DNA from: Candidatus Zixiibacteriota bacterium
GTDB lineage: Bacteria; Zixibacteria; MSB-5A5; GN15; JACZUZ01
Direction of reading: 5' to 3'
Length of the DNA: 64,000 bases
Assembly (NCBI GenBank): GCA_024280835.1
Contig: JAJRPJ010000005.1
Coordinates: forward strand, 58,241-122,240
Shown: positions 24,610 to 32,938 of the stretch, piece by piece
Layout: each line of letters begins with the position of its first letter
How positions within the stretch are numbered: position 1 is the stretch's first letter
The notes under the pieces: generated by a model
Databases searched by the model: none
What the model saw: the letters and a program-made list of their open reading frames with translations, nothing else
What the model was told of the DNA's origin: nothing
Translations under genes and position numbers: made by a program

Positions 24610-26507
24610 GGACTCTCCTCAAGCAACAATTCCAACTCTGTTTTGAGGTCCTCTTGCTCTTGATACAATTCGAGCAAAGTTTGTTCGATAATCGTTTTGC
24701 GCGCGGATGTTTCTGTCAGTAACTCCCAATCAGAACTTGGGATAGCACCACGCAATGACTCTTCAATTTGCTCTAACTCTTTTTCGAGTTCGCCGATTTG
24801 TGTAATTGTTGTTTGAATCTTCTTCTGAGTTGCAGTCTTCTTGCGTGATAATTCTTTGAAACTTCGATAGTCGTTTTTCTTGGGAGTTGACTTGGACACT
24901 AGCGCTTGATCACGTTCGGCTCTCTTGCGAACATAATAACTATAAGGCCCTGCATACTCATAGATTGAGCCGTTCTCAACAGATAGTGTTTTCTCGGTGG
25001 CTCTATCAAGAAAATACCTGTCGTGGCTAATGACAATATATGCTCCATCATAGCTTTTCAGAGCAGTTTCCAGAGCTTCACGAGATTCGATATCCAAGTG
25101 ATTAGTCGGTTCATCAAAAATCAACAGGTTTGTCGGACGATACATCAACAGCGCTAGCGAAAGTTTCGTTTTTTCACCTCCTGAAAACACACTCACTGGT
25201 TTGACTGTCTCTTCACCATAGAAACCATAACGCGCCAAGTATGACCGGAGCGCTTCATCCTTTGTTGTCGGATCCAATTCGACCATATGCTCAAGGGCTG
25301 TTAAACGTCCATCGAGTTCGGACAATGTCTGATCAAAATATCCGATTTCGACATTGCGTCCAAATCGACATTCACCTGCTAATTGCGGTAACTCCCCCAA
25401 GAAGGTTTTTATTAAAGTCGATTTACCAGAGCCGTTCTTGCCAATCAAACCAATTCGATCTCCGCGATAAACATCGAGATTCACATCCTTGAGCAGAACA
25501 CTATCTCCATAGCCAGTCGAAAGCTTGGTGACAGTTAGCACATGTGCAAATGAGCGTCCCCCAGCGGCAATTGCCATACCTGGTGAATTGTCATCGACTT
25601 TTGGAGCCTCTAGGCGCTGTAACTTCGCTAGTTGTTTACGACGAGATTGTGCTTGTTTGGTTTTCTGCCCAGCTAGGTTCTTGCGAATGAAGTCTTCAGT
25701 TTTTTCAATGTGAGCGCGTTGACGTTGATATTGAATTCTGCGCTGCTCCCAACGTACCGACCTCTCGCGAAGATAGGTTTCGAACCCCTCATGATAAACG
25801 TCCATCGTGCCAAAGGAGACATCCCAAATAACATTCACCAAGTTGCTCAAGAACATTCTATCATGACTGACAATTACAAAGGCGCGATTGAGATTCAACA
25901 AGCGTTTTTCAAGCCATTCAGTGGAATCTATATCAAGATGATTTGTCGGTTCATCTAAAAACAGAACTTCACCCGTTCCCAGCAGAGCACGTAACAAAGC
26001 CGCACGGTTTTTTTCGCCACCGGAAAAAGACTTCAACGGCGCTCCCCAACGCTCTTTGGCAAAACCAAAAGCCGCCAGCGAGATATTGACATCATCCTCA
26101 AACTCAAGACCACCCTCTGCATCAAAGCGGTGACTGAGAACTTCGTAGCGTTTTAACAGAGCCGTATTTTCTGGATCTAGCGCGAGTTCTTCAGTCACAC
26201 TAATGACACTCGCGGAGAGTTTTTGCAAATTTACTCGGGCGCTTTCAACAAAATCGCGTAACGATTGATTTGCATCCGCTTCGACAATTTGCTTAACAAA
26301 ATCTATACGCAATTTCCCTGAACGATAGACAGCCCCTTCATCAGGTGTCACATCACCAGCCAAAGTTTCTAGCAAAGTGGTTTTCCCCGCTCCATTGCGA
26401 CCCACAAGAGCGATACGGTCGCCTGGTTCGATAGAGAGTGAGACACGCTCAAAAGCGGTCTTGTCTCCAAAGCGTTTGGTGATACTTTCAGCGGATATTA
26501 ATGACAT
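24606..26507 (-). CDS. ABC-F family ATPase (Uup/YheS-like)
   Basis: 633 residues with two ABC domains and no membrane helices. Walker A motifs GRNGAGKTTL near 37-46 and GKNGSGKSTL near 355-364; signatures FSGGEKNRAAL and FSGGEKTKLSL; Walker B LFLDEPTNHLDI and LIFDEPTNHLDI. A charged linker at about 240-310 (the P-site tRNA interaction motif) joins them and a C-terminal coiled coil (about 560-630) follows. ABC-F proteins act on the ribosome, as translation factors or antibiotic protection. The C-terminal coiled coil favours Uup or YheS-type over EttA. Confidence 0.85.
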   Translation of the reverse strand: MSLISAESITKRFGDKTAFERVSLSIEPGDRIALVGRNGAGKTTLLETLAGDVTPDEGAVYRSGKLRIDFVKQIVEADANQSLRDFVESARVNLQKLSASVISVTEELALDPENTALLKRYEVLSHRFDAEGGLEFEDDVNISLAAFGFAKERWGAPLKSFSGGEKNRAALLRALLGTGEVLFLDEPTNHLDIDSTEWLEKRLLNLNRAFVIVSHDRMFLSNLVNVIWDVSFGTMDVYHEGFETYLRERSVRWEQRRIQYQRQRAHIEKTEDFIRKNLAGQKTKQAQSRRKQLAKLQRLEAPKVDDNSPGMAIAAGGRSFAHVLTVTKLSTGYGDSVLLKDVNLDVYRGDRIGLIGKNGSGKSTLIKTFLGELPQLAGECRFGRNVEIGYFDQTLSELDGRLTALEHMVELDPTTKDEALRSYLARYGFYGEETVKPVSVFSGGEKTKLSLALLMYRPTNLLIFDEPTNHLDIESREALETALKSYDGAYIVISHDRYFLDRATEKTLSVENGSIYEYAGPYSYYVRKRAERDQALVSKSTPKKNDYRSFKELSRKKTATQKKIQTTITQIGELEKELEQIEESLRGAIPSSDWELLTETSARKTIIEQTLLELYQEQEDLKTELELLLEESP

Positions 26508-26609
26508 AGCAAATGATAATAGATTTGAGCTCGTTATTGGATTTATAATTTGTGACTATTGATATGTTCGGGTAAGTCTGTTCAGAACAGAAAGTATAGC
26601 AGCGAAGTC

Positions 26610-28718
26610 CTAGGCGTCTTTCTTGGCGCCTGTATTGAACCAATCCCCTGAGACAACAGTTTCGATTAAGAGAGCCAAAACCGCTAACCAGAGTAATACT
26701 CGCCATAGCTCTTTGCCTGTGCGCTGTTGTTCTAAGAAGCTGGCGACTTCCGCTCGCGCGGGAAGCGTCTCAAGCTCAACACCCAAAATACGACGAGCTT
26801 CATCAGCTGAGAGCGCCTGCAAAGCGCCTTCTTGCGGATTAACATTCACGGCAAAGCTCTCAACCACACGTGGCCCACTACTGAGGTTATAGATTCCAGC
26901 TTCACCGAAAGAAGGCAAATCAATTTGATAAGCTCCTGCTTCAGCGCGCGGCTGAATCCGAACCTGTTGACGGTCGGGAGTCGAGAGTGTCAGCACATCG
27001 TTGGGGTTAGCGCGCTTGGGCAACGGAATAGATGTCACATCACCGACAAATCTACGGTAGTCATAATTCGATAAATCCGATGCGGTATATTCGGCCAGAC
27101 GAATCGCGAAGGGCACAAAGAAACTATGCGCCATAAAATTACTCATATCGGGACGTAACATGCCTGCAAAAATGATAATCCTACCGCGTCCAAGTCTGCG
27201 CTCTATCAAAGCTGGATGCCCACCAGAAAACCGCGCCAAAACCTTGGAATCGTTTGTGGCGTCAAACTTTGGTATTGAGTAGAACTGATACTTTGGCAGA
27301 CCATCTTCAAATAAGCCAGCAAACGGTTGCAAGGCGATATGCGAATAGTCAAGCTCTGCGAGTGTGTAGAAACCGCTGCCTGGAGGATTGAAAGTGATGT
27401 CTTCGTCCATTTGTAAGCCGGTGAATTCAGCCAACCCTGCTTTGAATTTGTCGGCTGTTAAAGTCGGACCAGGGAAATACATAACCCCACCGCCTTTGCG
27501 CACAAAGCGACTTAGTGTCGCCGATTCCGAACGATTGATCTGGTCAATTCCAACCAAAGCTACCGCATCATAGGCCTCAAGCGCCAATCCAGATAAATTA
27601 TTGCGATTGACCTGTTTGACAATCCAGTGCCGCACTCCCGATGTAGTCGGCTCTAGCGCCAAGCGCAAGTATTCACCGCCAGCATTATTATTGACTATCA
27701 ATAAATTGAAAACCTCTGGCACGTAGAATGAAAAATAGTAAACATTGTCACCAGCATAGTCGTCATTTGAAATTTCTATACGAGCCGAGGTTCTTCCCGC
27801 ATGGCTCAAACGATAGTTGAAAGTCAGTCGCTTTTGTTCGTGACCCGCTAGTGTAAAGTCGGACTGGGCGACACGTTGATCCTCTATAAACAATGAGGCA
27901 ATTAGATTTTTCTTTGTGGCTCCAGAATAGTTCTGCAGTGAGTATCCAACAGTAAATTCCGAGCCAACCTCAATTAGTTGACCACCGAAGTCTATGCCAG
28001 TGATGCCAAGATTGTCGCTCTCGGAGTTGGCTTTGGTCTGCAAGTTTGAGAGATAGATGCGAAACGCGCCTTTTGATTCGTCAATTTGATTCGCCAGATT
28101 GAGCGCCGTATCTGGCAAACTGTTAGCCTGCAAATCAGTTATCAAATACAACTCACGATTAAAATTACTCGCGGAGTTAAACAATTCCAGAGCGCTAGCT
28201 GTCGCCGAACTTAGCGAACCTGAGCCATCAGTTGCTTCAATTTCAGAGAGCGCCTCACCAACCCGTAGCGGTGAGCCAAATCCGATAATAGTATTGTCAG
28301 CGGCGCCGAATGTCATCAAAGCCACTTCATCGGATTCACCAAAGTTCTTGATTATTTCCAGAGCCTCACGACGCGCAGCGTCAAAAAGCGGCCCGTCTTT
28401 AGTTTGCTGTGACATTGAAGACGAGACATCCAAAACAATCAGAGCTGAAACTCCGGCATGCGAACCAAGATAACCAGATTGAGTGACAGGTCTGGCAAAA
28501 GCCATCACCGCCAAGAGCAGAATCATTGTTCGCAAGGCCAGCAAGAATATCTGACGGATTTTTATCCGACGCACCTGCCGCTTTTGCATCGACTGCAAAT
28601 AGCGCAATGACGAAAACTCCACCACTTTCATTTTCCGCTTGGAAAACAAATGTATCAGCAGTGGTATCAGAGCCGTTGCGGCGGCGGCGAGAATTGCGCC
28701 ATTGAGAAAACTAAACAT
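26610..28718 (-). CDS. BatA-like membrane protein with von Willebrand A domain
   Basis: 702 residues. The N-terminal BatA region has helices at about 5-22 and 58-75 around KRKMKVVEFSSLRYL. The VWA domain begins LIVLDVSSSMS at about 94-104, a complete DxSxS MIDAS. A beta-rich middle part and a glutamine-amidotransferase-like segment (about 330-480) precede a C-terminal helix at about 680-696. Such proteins sit with MoxR ATPases and DUF58 proteins in envelope stress systems. Those partners are not here; downstream is an ABC-F gene, upstream the TPR protein at 28760. Confidence 0.8.
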   Translation of the reverse strand: MFSFLNGAILAAAATALIPLLIHLFSKRKMKVVEFSSLRYLQSMQKRQVRRIKIRQIFLLALRTMILLLAVMAFARPVTQSGYLGSHAGVSALIVLDVSSSMSQQTKDGPLFDAARREALEIIKNFGESDEVALMTFGAADNTIIGFGSPLRVGEALSEIEATDGSGSLSSATASALELFNSASNFNRELYLITDLQANSLPDTALNLANQIDESKGAFRIYLSNLQTKANSESDNLGITGIDFGGQLIEVGSEFTVGYSLQNYSGATKKNLIASLFIEDQRVAQSDFTLAGHEQKRLTFNYRLSHAGRTSARIEISNDDYAGDNVYYFSFYVPEVFNLLIVNNNAGGEYLRLALEPTTSGVRHWIVKQVNRNNLSGLALEAYDAVALVGIDQINRSESATLSRFVRKGGGVMYFPGPTLTADKFKAGLAEFTGLQMDEDITFNPPGSGFYTLAELDYSHIALQPFAGLFEDGLPKYQFYSIPKFDATNDSKVLARFSGGHPALIERRLGRGRIIIFAGMLRPDMSNFMAHSFFVPFAIRLAEYTASDLSNYDYRRFVGDVTSIPLPKRANPNDVLTLSTPDRQQVRIQPRAEAGAYQIDLPSFGEAGIYNLSSGPRVVESFAVNVNPQEGALQALSADEARRILGVELETLPARAEVASFLEQQRTGKELWRVLLWLAVLALLIETVVSGDWFNTGAKKDA

Positions 28719-28759
28719 TATCGCTCACTATTGTTTTTGCGTCTTATTATCATCAGGTC

Positions 28760-30781
28760 TTACTTCTGCGAACCAGACTTCTTTGATGTGGACTTTTTTG
28801 AGGTAGCTCTTTCGGGCTTACTAACTTTTAGAGTAAAACGTTTCTTCAACCCTAAGCCAGAGGCTTTCTGACCTGGGATAGATTGGTCCAAAGAATCTGC
28901 GCGCTGGTAATATGTCAGCGCCAAATCTCTGTCATTCTGTAAGTCGGCCAATTTACCGAGGGCCACCAGTTCGCGACCGATGTAGCGTGGACGAAACTCC
29001 AAAAAGAGCGCCAAATTGAGATAGTCATGCGCCATGTCAAGTTCGCCCATCCCCATATACGCCAACCCAAGTCGAAAACGGCTTGGGCCATCACTGGGTG
29101 AGCTCTTTACTATATAATGCGCCGCGGCCGCCGCACGTTCAAAGGCCTCTAGAGAACCTGCGGGGTCATTGTGCTTTCCAGGCGCTCCGAGTAAATACCC
29201 TAGCGCATTGCCCTCTTCAGCCAAAAGAACCTGATCGGTCTCGTCGGCCAAAAGGTTTTGCAAGACTTCAATCGCGCCTGCAGTGTCACCAGAAAATATT
29301 TGCAAACGCACAAGATTGAAATCAGCGACAGAAGCTAAGAGTGTGTCTGATTCACGCAGTGTTCTATATGTCTTGCCAGCGCCTTCATAGTCACCCAGCA
29401 AAGATTGAAAGTACCCTACACGCAATAAGTAATATAGATGCTTTGGATTATTACCCTCCGCCCGAGCATATAAAGTCTCATAGGTTCTCAAAGCTATTTT
29501 ATATTTGCCTGTCTCAGAGTAAAAGGTTGCCAGTTCAGAAAGAGTTACCAACGTATCAAAGAAAGTTGTATCCCAAACCAAAGCGCCTTGCATCACCGTT
29601 ATCGCCAGGTCGATATTATTGCCTGCAGCCTCAAGGCGCGCGCGTTTGACAAATTGCTTTTTTGACGGTCGCAGTTGCAACAAGTAATTGACCCACTGAC
29701 GTTCAAGTTCTTCAACACTAACTTTGTAGAGCTCTTTGATTTTACTCTCAATTGTTAGGTCGTCGCTTTCACTATAGAGTTTGCGGAAGCGATCAATCCC
29801 GTATGTATCTGCTAGGAAACGACAGAAAGACGCTGCCTCAGAAGTCGCAAGAATCGGATCGGCGGTGTAGTAGCCTTGTGTGGTGAGTAGAGTTCTAATT
29901 GGGATTATAGCGCTATCATGCACAGCGCTGAGAGCTTCAAAGTCAAAGAAGTAGAAGTAACCCGAAATACCTTCAGCCAAAAATGGCGGCGCATAACCAT
30001 AGACCCGCATCACCTGTGTCAAGATCCCTACTAAATGAGCAGGCGCCATATAGTCGTGATTGTAAACCCCAAGCGCTTGCGAGCGTGTCGGGTCAATCGC
30101 AAATCCAAAACGCGGATCCCAAGCGACTGTAGATGTTGCGCAAGGATATAAATAGTAATGTATTTTCCCTGGGTGATTGATATCGAACCCTTTTTTGAAA
30201 GGCCGGTACTCGGATTCGAGCAACTCCTTGACCTTGTTCCAATGGTAATCCCCAAGAGAGTTTTTGACATAGTGTATGTCAAAATTTGCAGTCGGATCAA
30301 TATTGAACGAACCGCTATCGCGATGGTTGTATTGACACTCTGTGGCTGTCTGCTCAACAAAACTTTGCGGTGTAAAGGTGATTTCGTATGTCGCACCCGC
30401 TTTGCCCCGTAGACCAGCAATTTTCGCTGGCAAACCCAACTCATAGTTGAAACTCCGTGACCGAGAGTCAGGAGTAGAGCCTACAGTAGTCAGAAAGACT
30501 TTTAGATTGAGGCGAATTGAATCAATACGTTCGACATTCAATTCAACTGACATATTAGCCAAAAAACCACCAAAGCGTTTTTGCAGTGGAATATCCCAGA
30601 CTCTATCTTCGACCAAAACAACCTTTGAGCTGTCCGCCGAACGAAGATGCACTCGCACATTCATCTTGACACTCAACCCCTCTTGTTGGACAACAACGGT
30701 TGGAGCCCCTTTGGCGCTCACGCTTGAAACAGCAAGAGCTGTTGCCACCAGCAAGAGTAAAGTGTAAGAAATTCGTGTCAT
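28760..30781 (-). CDS. Exported peptidase-MA-like protein with degenerate zinc motif and TPR tail
   Basis: 673 residues from ATG 30781, which gives a clean signal peptide (cut after SVSA); starts at 30811 and 30850 are possible. After a beta domain, residues about 200-370 resemble the gluzincin MA-like domain, including APPFLAEGISGYFYF, where active members have HELTH followed by PxWLxEG. Here the helix reads HLVGILTQV, lacking the Glu and second His, so it is probably inactive. The last 300 residues are TPR repeats ending in a Lys-rich tail (SKKSTSKKSGS). Likely a periplasmic scaffold. It precedes the BatA-like gene by 40 bp, suggesting co-function. Confidence 0.75.
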   Translation of the reverse strand: MTRISYTLLLLVATALAVSSVSAKGAPTVVVQQEGLSVKMNVRVHLRSADSSKVVLVEDRVWDIPLQKRFGGFLANMSVELNVERIDSIRLNLKVFLTTVGSTPDSRSRSFNYELGLPAKIAGLRGKAGATYEITFTPQSFVEQTATECQYNHRDSGSFNIDPTANFDIHYVKNSLGDYHWNKVKELLESEYRPFKKGFDINHPGKIHYYLYPCATSTVAWDPRFGFAIDPTRSQALGVYNHDYMAPAHLVGILTQVMRVYGYAPPFLAEGISGYFYFFDFEALSAVHDSAIIPIRTLLTTQGYYTADPILATSEAASFCRFLADTYGIDRFRKLYSESDDLTIESKIKELYKVSVEELERQWVNYLLQLRPSKKQFVKRARLEAAGNNIDLAITVMQGALVWDTTFFDTLVTLSELATFYSETGKYKIALRTYETLYARAEGNNPKHLYYLLRVGYFQSLLGDYEGAGKTYRTLRESDTLLASVADFNLVRLQIFSGDTAGAIEVLQNLLADETDQVLLAEEGNALGYLLGAPGKHNDPAGSLEAFERAAAAAHYIVKSSPSDGPSRFRLGLAYMGMGELDMAHDYLNLALFLEFRPRYIGRELVALGKLADLQNDRDLALTYYQRADSLDQSIPGQKASGLGLKKRFTLKVSKPERATSKKSTSKKSGSQK

Positions 30782-30934
30782 AATAGTTGGTATCTTGATA
30801 TTAAGCGACATGCAAAACCTATTTGTGATATTCTTGTAATACAGCGGCACTTATAGCGAGGAATTAGGAATTCAAAATGTCCTCACATTCCAAATCTAGA
30901 CCAATCCCCCTACGCTAATACTGCCTTGGCTCTT

Positions 30935-31726
30935 TCAAAGTTCCAAGCCTTTGATTGGTAGTCCTCCGGAAGGCAACGTATCTCCAGCTGAGAGATCTAG
31001 AGGGTCGGATATTGAAATCTGTCCATCCTCAAACTGAGGCGAAATGTCAAAGACGTCGATTCTCGCGCAATAAGTAACATCATCTGAAAATCCCAAAGAT
31101 ACCAAGCGTTTGCCATGCTCGCTTTCTTGGAACGACTCCAAAAGGCGGTCACGATTAGCGCTAAAATGCAGCGCAGCTAGTTTTGCCGAGTCATTCAATT
31201 CAATCTCACTAATTGTCGAATCCGCTAGCTTATCTATTATTCCACCAGCAACAAGTGTATCTTCCAAAGAGAAATCTCCGTTATTTCCCGAACAAATAAA
31301 CGCCAAATCCAAACCACTAGCGCAAATCTGTTTGACTGTTGCGCTCAAATTCAGAAAAGAGCCAACTCGCACTGCGCGATTGTAGCGAAACATAGTAAAT
31401 GGCCGCGTGCCATTTGTCGTGCTCATCGCCACTATTTTGTCATTAACTACTTCACTCTTGTATTCCAATGGCGAATTGCCCAAATCGAAGTTCTCGATCT
31501 TTATGCCACCTTGCTCTCCGCCAAGTAAGACATGTTCAGAGCCAAGTTTGGTGCGGACTTCAACAGCCATCGCGCTTTCAGAAACAGGGATTACTGCGCG
31601 AGCGCCGTTTGCCAAAGCAGTCACTATTGTCGAACTAGCCCGCAGCGCATCAATAACAACCACCTGCCGGCCGTCGATTTTCTTCTGAGTCACCGAGTCT
31701 GGAGTAAAATAGACATCAATCCGCAT
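30935..31726 (-). CDS. comB: 2-phosphosulfolactate phosphatase family protein
   Basis: 263 residues. VVVIDALRASSTIVTALANGA near 21-41, LLGGEQGG, GNSPLEY and STTNGTR are all hallmarks of ComB, a Mg-dependent acid phosphatase that makes sulfolactate in coenzyme M synthesis. The family also occurs widely in bacteria without coenzyme M, where its role is unclear. The ATG overlaps the gcvT stop by one base (TAATG), so the two are coupled, though no shared pathway is known. Confidence 0.9.
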   Translation of the reverse strand: MRIDVYFTPDSVTQKKIDGRQVVVIDALRASSTIVTALANGARAVIPVSESAMAVEVRTKLGSEHVLLGGEQGGIKIENFDLGNSPLEYKSEVVNDKIVAMSTTNGTRPFTMFRYNRAVRVGSFLNLSATVKQICASGLDLAFICSGNNGDFSLEDTLVAGGIIDKLADSTISEIELNDSAKLAALHFSANRDRLLESFQESEHGKRLVSLGFSDDVTYCARIDVFDISPQFEDGQISISDPLDLSAGDTLPSGGLPIKGLEL

Positions 31727-32853
31727 TAGTTTTTCCGCTTTGATTGAGGAACAATAAACGGCGGCTTGACAACTTCACCCTTGATAATCCGATCACGAAC
31801 TCTAATACCAACCTGCGATCCAATTTTGGTCAGTCGCTTAGAAACATACCCGAGCGCCAATGGCTTGCCTGATACAGGTGAATGCATTCCCGATGTCACA
31901 ACACCGATTTCTGCGCCTGATTCATCAACTAGTGAATAGCCATGACGCGGAATACAGCGCTCTTCAAAAACAAGGCACACTAAGCGCCGTGTCAGCCCCA
32001 CTTCTTTTTGCTTGAGCAAAGCTTCTTTGCCAATAAAATCACCTTTGTCGAACTTTACTATCCAGCCTAAACTGGCTTCGAGCGCATTGTGCTCTGAGTC
32101 AATATCATTGCCATACAGCGCCATTTTCATTTCCATACGCAATGAATCACGAGCGCCAAGACCAATCAAAGCCATCTCATGCTTCGCTCCAGCGGCAATC
32201 ACTAATTCCCAAACCGCAGTGGCTTGCTCGGCTTTGAGATAAATCTCAAAACCATCTTCGCCAGTGTAACCTGTGCGTGACACCAAAGTCGGCACACCAT
32301 TCAGATTCATTTCGGAGTGATTGTAATATTTGATTGAATCGAGATCATAGTCAGTGATCTGTGACATCACTTGTTCCGCCTCAGGACCTTGAATCGCCAA
32401 GAGGCTGTAGTCAGCGGACTGGTTAACTAGCGTGACATCACCTGAGAGATGACTCTCCAGCCAAATGAAATCTTTTTCGATATTCGAAGCGTTGACGACT
32501 AGAAACCAACTATCATCCATGCGATACAACAATAAGTCATCAACGAAACAACCATGCTCATCGAGCATTGCAGTGTATTGAATCTGCCCAACTGACAACG
32601 CTGTGACATCATTGCAAGTAACTTTCTGCAAGAAAGCCAATGAATCAGCGCCAGTGACTTTGAATTCGCCCATATGCGAAAGATCAAACAGCCCGACTTT
32701 ATTTCTGACTGCCAAATGCTCGGCTGTCATGCTCGTATACTGAATCGGCATGTCAAAACCAGCGAAAGGAACCATCTTGGCCCCAGCTTTGACATGAAAC
32801 TCATAGAACGGTGTTTGTAATAACCCCGCCTTTTCTTTTGTTGCTTCGGCCAC
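31726..32853 (-). CDS. gcvT: Aminomethyltransferase (glycine cleavage T protein)
   Basis: 375 residues. [28 protein letters not shown]-type N-terminus, [18 protein letters not shown] and [12 protein letters not shown] are the folate-binding GcvT landmarks. It releases ammonia and transfers the methylene group to tetrahydrofolate. Start is GTG with AAGGGG thirteen bases upstream. No gcvH or gcvP is in the window. The 85 bp before it (32854-32938) carry no glycine-riboswitch features. Confidence 0.93.
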   Translation of the reverse strand: [375 protein letters not shown]

Positions 32854-32938
32854 TAGTAATGCTTCCCCTTAAAAATCAAATTATTCCCAAATCATTGAAA
32901 ACCCAAAACACAACAGGCTACAGAATACAGGCTTCAAA

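Noticed and set aside
32854..32938. Glycine riboswitch before gcvT
   Set aside because: Only 85 bp of AT-rich DNA, with none of the conserved GGA-rich cores.
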